From NCBI GenBank assembly GCA_963841635.1, contig CAWJDO010000002.1, positions 3,968,001-4,032,000 on the forward strand: 64,000 bases of DNA, given 5' to 3'. Of the stretch, positions 23,007 to 31,688 are shown piece after piece. Under the pieces are notes generated by a model. The model searched no databases and was not told the DNA's origin. It saw only the letters and a list, made by a program, of their open reading frames with translations. A program made the translations under genes and the position numbers. This DNA comes from DASWZN01 sp963841635 (GTDB lineage Bacteria; Acidobacteriota; Terriglobia; Bryobacterales; Bryobacteraceae). The number at the start of each line of letters is the position of its first letter. The stretch's first letter is position 1.

Positions 23007-23662
23007 CCGATCTTCAGTCCGTCGAGGATCTTAGCCGTCAGTTCCTCGGGAGCGCCGTTGCCGCCCACTGCCTCTACCAGCTTGTATCCATTGACCTTGA
23101 AGAAGTCCATCACGGGAAGCGTCTGGGCGTTGTACGCCTCGAACCGTTTCCGCATGACGTCCTCTTTGTCATCCTCGCGCTGGATCAGCGGAGTGCCATC
23201 CCGGTCGCAGACGCTATCGTTTTTCGGAGGATTCGAAACCAGATTATAGACAGCGCCACAGGCCGGACACGAGCGGCGGGCCGTAATTCGCTCAATGATT
23301 ACATTGTAATCCACAACAAGGTTGACCACCACCTTGGGGACTCGCGTGCCTCTCAGGTAGCAATCCAGCATCGCCGCCTGGTTCGCCGTGCGCGGGTAAC
23401 CATCGAGGATAAACCCCGCTCCGCAATCGGACTCGCCGAGCCGGTCCGACACGATCCGGTTCACCAGCTCGTCCGGCACCAGCTGGCCCGACTCCATAAT
23501 CTGCTTCACCTGCTTGCCGAGCTCGGTCCCTTCCTTCACGTTCTTGCGGAAGATGTCGCCCGTCGAGATATGGGGCATCTTCAGGGCGCCAGCCAGCAGG
23601 ACGGCTTGCGTCCCCTTGCCGGAACCCGGAGGTCCGAACAGCAGCAATGCGGAATTGGTCAT
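23003..23662 (-). CDS. adk: Adenylate kinase, long zinc-binding form
   Basis: 219 residues with the P-loop GPPGSGKGTQ (10-19). The LID domain has C132-x2-C135 and C152-x2-D155, so it belongs to the zinc-type LID with Asp as fourth ligand. It interconverts ATP, AMP and ADP in the cytoplasm. It starts 41 bases after secY; a 19-bp tandem repeat derived from the secY 3' end fills that gap. Confidence 0.97.
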   Translation of the reverse strand: MTNSALLLFGPPGSGKGTQAVLLAGALKMPHISTGDIFRKNVKEGTELGKQVKQIMESGQLVPDELVNRIVSDRLGESDCGAGFILDGYPRTANQAAMLDCYLRGTRVPKVVVNLVVDYNVIIERITARRSCPACGAVYNLVSNPPKNDSVCDRDGTPLIQREDDKEDVMRKRFEAYNAQTLPVMDFFKVNGYKLVEAVGGNGAPEELTAKILDGLKIG

Positions 23663-23669
23663 TATCTAG

Positions 23670-23718
23670 AACACGCTCCAGGGTCTAAAACACGCTCCAG
23701 GGTCTAAAACACGCTCCG
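23670..23718. repeat. 19-bp tandem repeat at the secY 3' end
   Basis: The unit AACACGCTCCAGGGTCTAA starts at 23670 and 23689, with a partial third copy at 23708 overlapping the secY stop. It looks like replication slippage that copied the last codons and stop of secY into the gap. Confidence 0.85.
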
Positions 23719-25107
23719 GCGGCCGCGGACCCTGCCGGCGCGCGGCGTAAATCCTTCGTAGTGGCGCATGATCAACTGCGCCTCGATCTGATTGATGGTA
23801 TCCATGGCCACGCCCACCACGATCAGCAGGGACGTGCCGCCGAAATAGAACGTCACCCCCAGGCCGTCCAGCAGCCAGCGCGGCGCCCAGGTGTCCACCC
23901 AGTTGCCGATCAGCGGCAGCGACTGCAGCCGTATGCCCGAGATCATGATCTCCGGGATCAGCGACAGGATGGCCAGGTACATCCCGCCCACCACCGTGAT
24001 CCGGCTCAGGATCTTGTTCATGTACTCGGCGGTGTTCTTGCCCGGCCGTATGCCCGGGATGAACCCGCCGTACTTCCGCATGTTGTCCGCCGCCTCGTTG
24101 GGGTTGAAGATGATCGACACGTAGAAGAAGGCGAAGAACATGATCAGTGCCACGTACAGCACCACGTACAGCGGTTGCGAGTGGCGTATGGAACCGAACA
24201 TCGACATCAGCCAGGGGCTGCTCTTGACCCAGGGCAGCATGGTGAAGGTCTGCGGGAAAGTCAGGATCGAAGAGGCGAAGATGACCGGCATCACGCCGCC
24301 GGCATTCACCTTCAGCGGCAGGTGGGTGGCCTGGCCGCCCATGACCCGCCGGCCCACCACGCGCTTGGCGTACTGCACCGGGATGCGCCGTTCGCCGCGC
24401 TCCACCAGCACGATGAAGGCTACCACCGCCACCATGACCGCCAGGATGATGATCAGGTGCAGCGCCGTCCATTGGTGCGTCTGGAAAACGTTGATGTAGA
24501 TTTCGTCGGCGGCCCGGGGCAACCCGACCACAATGCCGGCGAAGATGATCAACGACATCCCGTTGCCGATGCCGCGCTCGGAGATCTGCTCGCCCAACCA
24601 CATGATGAACACCGAACCGGTGGTCAGCGTCAGCACGGTCATGACGATGAACCCGTAACCGGGATGCAGCACGAAGCCGCCTTCACTCGCCATCAGCGTG
24701 GTCGCGATGCCGAAAGACTGGATGATCGACAGACCCAGGGTCAGGTAGCGGGTCCACTGGGTGATCTTGCGCCGGCCCAGTTCGCCTTCCTTCTGCAACT
24801 TCTCGAGGGTCGGGATCACCACCGCCAGCAACTGCAGGATGATCGAGGCGGTGATGTACGGCATGATGCCCAGGGCGAAGATGGTCAGCCGCCGGAACAT
24901 GCCGCCCGAGAACAGGTCCATGAAACCGAAAACCGTCCCGGCACCGGCCGTGCGGAAGAAGCTATCGAGCTTGTTGGCGTCGATTCCCGGCGTGGGGATG
25001 TGCCCGCCCAGACGATAGATGGCCAACAGCGCGAGCGTGAACAGGACGCGCTTGCGCAAGTCCGGGATGCGGAAGATGTTCGCGAAGGCCTCGAAAAACT
25101 TGTTCAT
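23704..25107 (-). CDS. secY: SecY preprotein translocase channel subunit
   Basis: Start at ATG 25107 (MNKFFEAFANIF), 467 residues with about ten membrane helices. Conserved stretches include RLGGHIPTPGID at helix 1, the plug region, GIGNGMSLIIFAGI, and the C-terminal loop around RHYEGFTPRAGR. SecY forms the general secretion pore with SecE and SecG. It is the only non-ribosomal membrane protein of the operon and sits 56 bases after rplO. Confidence 0.98.
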   Translation of the reverse strand: MNKFFEAFANIFRIPDLRKRVLFTLALLAIYRLGGHIPTPGIDANKLDSFFRTAGAGTVFGFMDLFSGGMFRRLTIFALGIMPYITASIILQLLAVVIPTLEKLQKEGELGRRKITQWTRYLTLGLSIIQSFGIATTLMASEGGFVLHPGYGFIVMTVLTLTTGSVFIMWLGEQISERGIGNGMSLIIFAGIVVGLPRAADEIYINVFQTHQWTALHLIIILAVMVAVVAFIVLVERGERRIPVQYAKRVVGRRVMGGQATHLPLKVNAGGVMPVIFASSILTFPQTFTMLPWVKSSPWLMSMFGSIRHSQPLYVVLYVALIMFFAFFYVSIIFNPNEAADNMRKYGGFIPGIRPGKNTAEYMNKILSRITVVGGMYLAILSLIPEIMISGIRLQSLPLIGNWVDTWAPRWLLDGLGVTFYFGGTSLLIVVGVAMDTINQIEAQLIMRHYEGFTPRAGRVRGRRSVF

Positions 25108-25163
25108 GCTTGACTCGCTTCCCATGGCGCAGGCCGCTGGGCCCGCGTCTCAACCATGGTCTC

Positions 25164-25604
25164 CTACTCGATCACCTTGATGCTTCCCCCGGCGGCCTGG
25201 ATCTTCTCCAGGGCGGACTTCGAGAACAGGTGCGCCTCCACCAGCAGCGGCCGCGTCACGTCGCCGGTACCCAGCACTTTGAGACCGTCGCCGAGCTTCT
25301 TGACGATGCCCAGCTCGATCAGAATGGCGGGCGTGAACTCGTCGCCCTCCAGAGCGCACAGCCGTCCCACGTTGATGACGGCGTACTCCTTCTTGAAGAT
25401 GTTCGTGAACCCGCGCTTCGGCAGGCGGCGGTGCAGCGGCATCTGGCCGCCCTCGAATCCGCGCTTCTGCCCGAAACCGGAGACCGACTTCTGTCCCTTC
25501 TGCCCGCGGCCGGAGGTCTTGCCGCGCCCGCTGCCCATGCCGCGGCCGACGCGCCGCTGCTTGTGCTTCTGCCCCGCCGGTGACTTCAATCCACTGAGAT
25601 CCAT
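25164..25604 (-). CDS. rplO: 50S ribosomal protein L15
   Basis: 146 residues starting MDLSGLKSPAGQKHKQRRVG. The Gly/Arg-rich N-terminal arm (GRGMGSGRGKTSGRGQKGQK) threads into 23S rRNA. It precedes secY as usual in spc operons and is separated from rpmD by a half-site of the first palindrome family. Confidence 0.97.
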   Translation of the reverse strand: MDLSGLKSPAGQKHKQRRVGRGMGSGRGKTSGRGQKGQKSVSGFGQKRGFEGGQMPLHRRLPKRGFTNIFKKEYAVINVGRLCALEGDEFTPAILIELGIVKKLGDGLKVLGTGDVTRPLLVEAHLFSKSALEKIQAAGGSIKVIE

Positions 25605-25619
25605 AGTTATTACTCCGCT

Positions 25620-25650
25620 AGCACCGAACCGCGCGCGTAAGCAAGCGGCC
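25620..25650. repeat. Half-site of the first palindrome family
   Basis: AGCACCGAACCGCGCGCGTA followed by AGCAAGCGG lies between rpmD and rplO. It matches one arm only, with a degenerate outer part. Confidence 0.7.
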
Positions 25651-25653
25651 CAT

Positions 25654-25833
25654 TCAGCCCACCACCACTACCAGGTGCGGCACCTTGGCCACCATCCCGC
25701 GGATGGCGCCCGTGTCCGGCCGCTCCACCACCTGGTTGATCTTCCGCAAGCCCAGCCCGCGGACCACCAGCTTGTGCTTCTGGGGCGTGCAGATCGGACT
25801 GCGCACCAGCTTGATCTTGATCGTCCCTGCCAT
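25654..25833 (-). CDS. rpmD: 50S ribosomal protein L30
   Basis: 59 residues, MAGTIKIKLVRSPICTPQKH at the start and GLGLRKINQVVERPDT in the middle, the L30 signature. Its ATG shares one base with the rpsE stop (TAATG), so the two are coupled. Confidence 0.97.
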   Translation of the reverse strand: MAGTIKIKLVRSPICTPQKHKLVVRGLGLRKINQVVERPDTGAIRGMVAKVPHLVVVVG

Positions 25834-26354
25834 TAGAGCTTCTCCACTGCCAGGCCGCGGATATCGGCCACGGTGCGTTTGTCGCGCAGCATCTCGAGCG
25901 CCGCCACGGTCGCCTTGACCACGTTGTGCGGGTTCGCCGAGCCGATCGACTTGGTCGCCACGTTGGCGATGCCCACCGCCTCGATGACCGCGCGCACCGG
26001 ACCGCCGGCAATCACGCCGGTGCCTTCCGGAGCGGGCTTGAGCAGCACCTGGCCGCCCCCGTACCGCCCCACCACCACGTGCGCGATGGTCCCCGCCTTC
26101 ACGTTGATCCGGCGCAGATTCTTCTTCGCTGCCTCGATGGCCTTCTTGATGGCCGCCGGAACTTCCTTGGCCTTGCCGGTGGCATAGCCGACCACGCGAG
26201 CATCCGCGTCGCCCACCACCACCAGCGCCGAGAAGCTCAGGTTCTTGCCGCCCTTGACCACCTTGGTCACGCGGTTGATCGAAACCACGTGCTCCTTAAG
26301 GTTCAGGCCAGCCGAATCGATCGGCTTGGTAATCGTCATCGGTGTCGTTGCCAT
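25833..26354 (-). CDS. rpsE: 30S ribosomal protein S5
   Basis: 173 residues. The N-terminal double-stranded RNA-binding domain contains RVTKVVKGGKNLSFSALVVV, the loop where spectinomycin resistance changes arise in other species; no deletion is apparent. The C-terminal domain has VIAGGPVRAVIEAVGI and SANPHNVVKAT. The start may be the first ATG (MATTPMTITK) or the ATG five codons later. Confidence 0.97.
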   Translation of the reverse strand: MATTPMTITKPIDSAGLNLKEHVVSINRVTKVVKGGKNLSFSALVVVGDADARVVGYATGKAKEVPAAIKKAIEAAKKNLRRINVKAGTIAHVVVGRYGGGQVLLKPAPEGTGVIAGGPVRAVIEAVGIANVATKSIGSANPHNVVKATVAALEMLRDKRTVADIRGLAVEKL

Positions 26355-26357
26355 CAG

Positions 26358-26720
26358 CTAGAACTCCAATCCCGCCTCACGAGCCGCGTCTGCCAGGGCC
26401 TTGACGCGTCCGTGATAGAGATAACCGCCCCGGTCGAAAACCACCTGCTTGATCCCGTGTTCTTTGGCGCGCGTGGCAATGACCTTGCCGATTTGCTTGG
26501 CCCCGGCGACGTTGCCGCCATTCCCCGCCCCGGCGCTCTTCTCGGTCGAAGACGCTGACACCAGCGTCCGGCCCGCCGTATCGTCGATGATCTGCACGGA
26601 AATGTGCTTGAGACTGCGGTAGACGGCCAGCCGCGGCCTCTGCCCGGTGCCCCGCACCTTGTGCCGGATCCTGTCGTGGATCCGGTTGCGAATATCGTCT
26701 CTCGAAATTGCTCGGATCAT
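26358..26720 (-). CDS. rplR: 50S ribosomal protein L18
   Basis: 120 residues, with RHKVRGTGQRPRLAVYRSLK and the C-terminal FDRGGYLYHGRVKALADAAR signature. L18 brings 5S rRNA into the large subunit together with L5. The start overlaps the rplF stop (ATGA). Confidence 0.97.
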   Translation of the reverse strand: MIRAISRDDIRNRIHDRIRHKVRGTGQRPRLAVYRSLKHISVQIIDDTAGRTLVSASSTEKSAGAGNGGNVAGAKQIGKVIATRAKEHGIKQVVFDRGGYLYHGRVKALADAAREAGLEF

Positions 26721-27253
26721 TTCGCGGTCGCCCCCGTCTTGCCGACCTTCTTGCGCAGCGGCTCGCCGGTGTACCGGACGCCCTTGTTCTTGTAGGGATC
26801 CGGTGGGCGCAAGCCGCGCATGTTGGCCGCTACCTGGCCCAGCGTCTCCTTGTCGGCGCCGCTCAGAACCAGGTGCGTCTGCTTGTCGATCTTCAGGTCC
26901 ACGCCGTCCGGCAGCAGAAGCTCGATGGGATGCGAGTATCCTAGCGTGAACGTGGCTATGCGTCCCTTGACGTCGGCGCGGTAGCCGATGCCCACGATGT
27001 CAAGCTCGCGCACGAAGCCCGTGGATACGCCTTGAACGGCATTCGCCGCCAGCGCCCGCGTCAGCCCGTGCAGCGCGGCGTACTTGTCGCCGTCGCGGTC
27101 GAACTCCAGAATTCCTGCCGCCTGCCTGGCGTGAATTCCCGCTGGAACCGGCACCTTCAGCTTGCCCTTCGGCCCTTCGACTTCGAGTTCCGCGCCGATG
27201 GCAACCTTCACCCCTTTGGGCAGCGGAATCGGTTTCTTTCCCACTCTCGACAT
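26717..27253 (-). CDS. rplF: 50S ribosomal protein L6
   Basis: 178 residues, MSRVGKKPIPLPKGVKVAIG at the start and the second-domain signature PDPYKNKGVRYTGEPLRKK at the end. L6 sits near the GTPase-associated centre. It follows rpsH by 12 bases. Confidence 0.98.
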   Translation of the reverse strand: MSRVGKKPIPLPKGVKVAIGAELEVEGPKGKLKVPVPAGIHARQAAGILEFDRDGDKYAALHGLTRALAANAVQGVSTGFVRELDIVGIGYRADVKGRIATFTLGYSHPIELLLPDGVDLKIDKQTHLVLSGADKETLGQVAANMRGLRPPDPYKNKGVRYTGEPLRKKVGKTGATAK

Positions 27254-27265
27254 ATCAGCACTCCA

Positions 27266-27661
27266 CTAACTGATCTGGCAGAGAACTTCTCCGCCTACGC
27301 CCTGCTTGCGCGCGTCCCGTCCGGTCATCACACCCTTGGGCGTGGTCAGGATACTCACGCCCAGGCCACCCAGCACGATGGGGACGTCCTCGTGCCCGGA
27401 GAATACCCGGCAGCCCGGCCGCGAGATGCGATCGAGCGTCGAAATCACCGGCTTGGTGTTGCCCTGGTACTTCAAGTAGATCTTGATGGTCTTCTTGGGG
27501 GCTTCCTCGGCCACTTTGTAGTTGAGGATATAGCCCTCTTCCTTGAGAATCCGCGCGATCTCGATCTTGAGCTTCGAGGCCGGAATGTCCACCTTCGAGT
27601 GGCGCGCCTTGATCGCATTGCGGATGCGCGTCAGCATGTCGGCAATCGGATCTGAGTTCAT
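27266..27661 (-). CDS. rpsH: 30S ribosomal protein S8
   Basis: 131 residues, MNSDPIADMLTRIRNAIKAR at the start and the C-terminal GGLGVSILTTPKGVMTGRDA motif. S8 organises the 16S central domain and represses spc-type operons in E. coli. It follows the S14 gene closely, the standard order. Confidence 0.98.
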   Translation of the reverse strand: MNSDPIADMLTRIRNAIKARHSKVDIPASKLKIEIARILKEEGYILNYKVAEEAPKKTIKIYLKYQGNTKPVISTLDRISRPGCRVFSGHEDVPIVLGGLGVSILTTPKGVMTGRDARKQGVGGEVLCQIS

Positions 27662-27668
27662 ATGTTTT

Positions 27669-27854
27669 CTACCAGCTCGACTTCACTACGCCCGGGATCT
27701 CTCCCGATAGCGCCAGTTGCCGGAAACAGATCCGGCACAGGTGAAACTTGCGGATGTAGCCGCGCGGCCGTCCGCAGCGCCAGCAGCGGTTGCGATGCCG
27801 GATAGCGTACTTCGGCTTCTTCTCGTCCTTGGCAATCTTGGCGGTTGTCGCCAT
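27669..27854 (-). CDS. rpsZ: 30S ribosomal protein S14, zinc-binding short form
   Basis: 61 residues, type Z. The zinc site is C24-x2-C27 and C40-x2-C43 (CWRCGRPRGY, then HLCRICFRQ). The C-terminus GEIPGVVKSSW is the conserved S14 end. The zinc form and its place between rplE and rpsH are typical; no zinc-free paralogue is in the window. Confidence 0.98.
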   Translation of the reverse strand: MATTAKIAKDEKKPKYAIRHRNRCWRCGRPRGYIRKFHLCRICFRQLALSGEIPGVVKSSW

Positions 27855-27862
27855 TCTGTCTC

Positions 27863-28423
27863 CTAATTCCCTGCCCCGGGCGTCGTGGACTTGAACGGCA
27901 TACCGAGCTGCCGCAGCAGGGCGATCCCCTCGGCGTCGGTAGCGGCCGTCGTCACGATGCAGATATTCATGCCCTTGATCTTCTCAACCTTGTTGTAGTC
28001 GATCTCGGGAAACAGCAACTGATCCTTGATGCCGAGCGTGTAATTGCCGCGCCCGTCGAACGACTTGGTGGAGACGCCGCGGAAGTCGCGCACGCGCGGC
28101 AGCGCCACGTTCACCAGCCGGTCCAGAAACTCGTACATGCGGTCGCCGCGCAGCGTCACCATGCACCCGATCGACATACCCGCTCGCAGCTTGAAAGCGG
28201 CGATGGACTTCCGCGCCTTGGTCACCACCGGCTTCTGGCCGGCGATCTGCGTCAGCTCCGCCACCGCCCCGTCCATCACCTTGGGGTTCTGCGTCGCCTC
28301 GCCCATGCCGATGTTGATGGTCACCCGCTCCACGCGCGGCACCGCCATCACGTTCGCGTAGTTGAACTCTTTCATCAGGGCCGGCACGGCCGTCTTCTTG
28401 TATAGTTCCTTAAGCCTGGCCAT
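27863..28423 (-). CDS. rplE: 50S ribosomal protein L5
   Basis: 186 residues. MARLKELYKKTAVPALMKEF opens the protein, with VPRVERVTINIGMGEA and the RNA-contacting ARKSIAAFKLRAGMSIGC following. L5 contacts 5S rRNA and P-site tRNA. The gene lies one base after the rplX stop. Confidence 0.98.
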   Translation of the reverse strand: MARLKELYKKTAVPALMKEFNYANVMAVPRVERVTINIGMGEATQNPKVMDGAVAELTQIAGQKPVVTKARKSIAAFKLRAGMSIGCMVTLRGDRMYEFLDRLVNVALPRVRDFRGVSTKSFDGRGNYTLGIKDQLLFPEIDYNKVEKIKGMNICIVTTAATDAEGIALLRQLGMPFKSTTPGAGN

Positions 28424-28424
28424 A

Positions 28425-28823
28425 CTATTTCTTCGTCTCCAGCGGCGCTCCGCACTTGCGGCAGATCCGGATCCGGTGCGCCTTGCCTCCGGAGGTTTCC
28501 ACCTTGTGACCCACCCGCTGCGGCCCGCAGGCGGAACATACCACCATCAGGTTCGAGATCGCGATGGGCCGTTCCCGCTCGGCGATGCCGCCCTTGATCT
28601 GCTTCTGCGGATTGGGCCGGGTGTGCCGCTTCACGGTCTGCACGCCCTCGACCAGCGCCTTGCCGTTGTGGTAATCCACGCTCAGCACGCGCGCCTGCTT
28701 GCCCTTGTCCTTGCCGGCAAGGACTTTCACGGTGTCGTTTCTGTGAATGTCGATGCGCAGCTTCTGCGCGCCCGCCTTGCCGCGGCGTATCTTCAGTTGA
28801 TTCCGGTTGCCTACGTTCGCCAT
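28425..28823 (-). CDS. rplX: 50S ribosomal protein L24
   Basis: 132 residues, longer than the ~104 of E. coli. The KOW motif is HRNDTVKVLAGKDKGKQARV. The C-terminal half carries two Cys pairs (CSAC and CRKC), a possible zinc knuckle that not all L24 proteins have. The N-terminal MANVGNRNQLKIRRGKAGAQ is an extension. L24 is an assembly initiator of the 50S subunit. Confidence 0.96.
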   Translation of the reverse strand: MANVGNRNQLKIRRGKAGAQKLRIDIHRNDTVKVLAGKDKGKQARVLSVDYHNGKALVEGVQTVKRHTRPNPQKQIKGGIAERERPIAISNLMVVCSACGPQRVGHKVETSGGKAHRIRICRKCGAPLETKK

Positions 28824-28824
28824 G

Positions 28825-29193
28825 TCAGAGTACCTCCGGCGCCAGCGACACGATCTTCATGAAGCGCTTATCGCGCAGCTCGCGGGCCACCGGCCCGAAA
28901 ACGCGCGTGCCCACCGGCTCGCCTTCCGGCGTGATCAGCACCGCCGCGTTCGAATCGAACCGGATGTAGGTTCCATCCCTGCGCCGCGTCTCCTTGCGCA
29001 TGCGGACGATCACGCAGCGCACCACTTTTCCCTTCTTGATCGCCGATTCCGGAGTCGCTTCCTTCACGCTCGCCGTCACGATGTCGCCCAGCCCCGCGCG
29101 CAGCCCCAGGTCGCCGCCTCGCGGCAGGATACATTGCAGCCTTCGGGCGCCGCTGTTATCGGCGACCTCCAGCATGGTTCGCATTCCGATCAT
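28825..29193 (-). CDS. rplN: 50S ribosomal protein L14
   Basis: 122 residues, the standard length, from MIGMRTMLEVADNSGARRLQ to a C-terminal RFMKIVSLAPEVL. The conserved FGPVARELRDKRFMKI stretch is intact. It follows rpsQ by 31 bases. Confidence 0.98.
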   Translation of the reverse strand: MIGMRTMLEVADNSGARRLQCILPRGGDLGLRAGLGDIVTASVKEATPESAIKKGKVVRCVIVRMRKETRRRDGTYIRFDSNAAVLITPEGEPVGTRVFGPVARELRDKRFMKIVSLAPEVL

Positions 29194-29224
29194 GGCAGTC
29201 TCCTCAAATCCACTTACCCCGGCG

Positions 29225-29548
29225 TTACCCGCGCGAGCCCGGGCCCTCCGGGTTCGACGTCGCCGTGTCCTCGACGCCGACCAGCGCCGCTCGTCGCACG
29301 ACTTCGGTCAGTGTCCACCGCTTCATCTTGCTCAGAGGCCGCGACTCGATGATGCGTACAACATCGCCCACGCGCGCGTTGTTTTCCTCGTCGTGCGCGT
29401 AAAACTTCTTGCGGTGGCTGATGATCTTCTTGTACAGCCGGTGGGGCACGCGCCGCGACACCACGACTACGATGGTCTTCTGCATACTGGTCGAGACCAC
29501 CTCGCCGACCTTCTCGTTCTTATGGCCCTTCGCGCTTTCGTCCGCCAT
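29225..29548 (-). CDS. rpsQ: 30S ribosomal protein S17
   Basis: 107 residues with the OB-fold core (KVGEVVSTSMQKTIVVVV, HDEENNARVGDVVRIIESRP). The C-terminus has an extra ~22 residues (TATSNPEGPGSRG at its end) compared with the ~84-residue E. coli protein, probably flexible. It follows rpmC by two bases. Confidence 0.97.
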   Translation of the reverse strand: MADESAKGHKNEKVGEVVSTSMQKTIVVVVSRRVPHRLYKKIISHRKKFYAHDEENNARVGDVVRIIESRPLSKMKRWTLTEVVRRAALVGVEDTATSNPEGPGSRG

Positions 29549-29550
29549 CG

Positions 29551-29766
29551 CTACCCCTTCTCGGCCGTCACGCCGGCCGCGGCCGTCCGCTGGCCTAGCA
29601 CCGTCAGAATCCGCGCCCGGTCTTTCCTCAGGATGCGGTATTTCTTCAATCCGTCCATCTGGCCCATGCGCATCTGGAAGCGCAGGTGAAAGAGCTGGTC
29701 GGTGATGTCGCGAAGCTGGACCTCGAGTTCCTTGCTATCCAGATCCCGAACCTTTTCTGCCTTCAT
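29551..29766 (-). CDS. rpmC: 50S ribosomal protein L29
   Basis: 71 residues, KAEKVRDLDSKELEVQLRDI then LRFQMRMGQMD, the two-helix L29 fold. L29 lines the exit tunnel rim where signal recognition particle and trigger factor dock. Confidence 0.97.
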   Translation of the reverse strand: MKAEKVRDLDSKELEVQLRDITDQLFHLRFQMRMGQMDGLKKYRILRKDRARILTVLGQRTAAAGVTAEKG

Positions 29767-29775
29767 CGTGCTCTC

Positions 29776-30195
<420 letters not shown>

Positions 30196-30229
30196 GGTCA
30201 ATTACTCCTAGAACTCTTCAGACCCGCCC

Positions 30230-31207
30230 TCACTGCTTCTCGCCTTCGGGCGGGGTGTCCGGCTTGGCCGCGGGCTCCGGCTTGGCCGCCGGCTCCTGCT
30301 TGTGCATCTCCTGCTTCCAGGAAGGCTGCGGCGGGCTGCTCAGCGGCGGCAGAATCGGCGCGGTCGACTTAGTCGGCTGCGGCATCTCCGGAGGAGCGGC
30401 CTGCGTCGCCGGCCCAGCCGGCTCCTGCGCCACTACCGGCGGAGGCGACATCGGCGGCCGCCGGTCGCCACGATCCCCGCGATCTCCACCACGATAATCC
30501 CCACGGTCTCCGCGGTCCCGGCGGTCCCCACGCGGCGCGCGCCGCGGCTCGGGTTCGGTCGACACGCCCTTAAGATGCTGAGTATCGAAAATATCGCCCT
30601 TGTAAACCCAGGTCTTGATCCCGATCACGCCGTACGTCGTGTACGCCTGCGCGAACCCGTAGTCGATATCCGCCCGCAGCGTGTGCAGCGGAAGCTGTCC
30701 CTGCAGGTACCATTCGCTGCGCGCGATCTCGGCGCCGTTCAGCCGCCCCGACACGCGCACCTTGATTCCCTTGCACCCGAAGCGCAGCGCGGAATCGACA
30801 GCCTTGCGCATCGCGCGCCGGAACGCCACGCGCTTTTCCAGCTGCAGCGCGATCGACTCCGAGACCAGCTGCGCATCCAGCTCCGGCTTGTGAACTTCCT
30901 GGATGTCGATGAACACGTCGCGCTTGGTCTTCTTGGCCAGGTCCTGCTTCAGCTTCTCGATCTCGGCGCCCTTGCGGCCGATGATGATGCCGGGTCGTGA
31001 GGTGTGGATCGTGACCCGCAGCTTGTTCCCGGGCCGGTCCACTTCAACCGAGCTGACGCCCGCCGCCTTGAGCCGCTCCCGCAGCTCGCCCTTCAACTGC
31101 AGGTCTTCCCGCAGCAGCTTGGCGTATTCCTGCTTCGCAAACCAGCGCGACCGCCAGGTCTTGCTGACTCCCAGCCGAAAACCGTAAGGATGAACTTTCT
31201 GTCCCAT
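30230..31207 (-). CDS. rpsC: 30S ribosomal protein S3 with a long C-terminal tail
   Basis: 325 residues against about 230 in E. coli. Residues 1-215 are canonical S3: MGQKVHPYGFRLGVSKTWRS, the KH motif SRPGIIIGRKGAEIEKLK, and the C-terminal domain GRLNGAEIARSEWYLQGQLP. The extra ~105 residues start with RGD/RGDR repeats (GDRRDRGDRGDYRGGDRGDR), then become Pro/Ala/Lys-rich (AAKPEPAAKPDTPPEGEKQ). S3 lines the mRNA entry channel, so the tail would project from the solvent side near incoming mRNA. There is no frameshift or alternative start that would make it a separate gene. Confidence 0.97.
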   Translation of the reverse strand: MGQKVHPYGFRLGVSKTWRSRWFAKQEYAKLLREDLQLKGELRERLKAAGVSSVEVDRPGNKLRVTIHTSRPGIIIGRKGAEIEKLKQDLAKKTKRDVFIDIQEVHKPELDAQLVSESIALQLEKRVAFRRAMRKAVDSALRFGCKGIKVRVSGRLNGAEIARSEWYLQGQLPLHTLRADIDYGFAQAYTTYGVIGIKTWVYKGDIFDTQHLKGVSTEPEPRRAPRGDRRDRGDRGDYRGGDRGDRGDRRPPMSPPPVVAQEPAGPATQAAPPEMPQPTKSTAPILPPLSSPPQPSWKQEMHKQEPAAKPEPAAKPDTPPEGEKQ

Positions 31208-31216
31208 CGTGTGTTC

Positions 31217-31570
31217 CTAGTTCCCCGCCGCCGTGCCCTTCTCGGCTACCGTGATCGCAATGTGGGCCGACCGCCTCTGGTAGCGGAAAGCGCGGCCCAT
31301 CGGCGCCGGCCGCAGCCGCTTCATGCGCGGCCCCTCGTTCACGTACGCCTCGGAGACGATCAGCTTATCGACGTCCACGTCGGACGAGCGGTTCTCCGCG
31401 TTGGCGATGGCGCTCCGCAGCACCTTCTCCACCACCGGCGCGATCCGCTTATTGGTGGAGCGCAGGATGTTGATGGCCTCGCCCGCGTTGTGTCCGCGGA
31501 TCAGGTCCACCACCAGCCGCGCCTTCTGCGCCGAGCCCCGAACGTATCTTGCTTCCGCTCTCGCTTCCAT
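31217..31570 (-). CDS. rplV: 50S ribosomal protein L22
   Basis: 117 residues, with SAQKARLVVDLIRGHNAGEA and the beta-hairpin region EGPRMKRLRPAPMGRAFRYQ whose tip lines the exit tunnel near the macrolide site. The gene starts behind a 100-bp block of small repeats that separates it from rpsS. Confidence 0.98.
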   Translation of the reverse strand: MEARAEARYVRGSAQKARLVVDLIRGHNAGEAINILRSTNKRIAPVVEKVLRSAIANAENRSSDVDVDKLIVSEAYVNEGPRMKRLRPAPMGRAFRYQRRSAHIAITVAEKGTAAGN

Positions 31571-31583
31571 ATCTCTCTCTCCC

Positions 31584-31688
31584 GCCCGACTCCCGCTGCG
31601 CCGTGCCAGCCAGCGGCCCGACTCCCGCTGCGCCGTGAGGCGCCCTAGCCGCCACGCAAGTGGCCGCCCTGGCCGCCACGCTAGTGGC
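31584..31688. repeat. Small repeats and hairpins between rpsS and rplV
   Basis: GCCCGACTCCCGCTGCGCCG occurs at 31584 and 31616 (32-bp period), and the hairpins GCCACGCAAGTGGC (31651-31664) and GCCACGCTAGTGGC (31675-31688) follow. The second overlaps the rpsS stop codon. Such an insert is unexpected in a tightly packed S10 operon. Confidence 0.8.
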
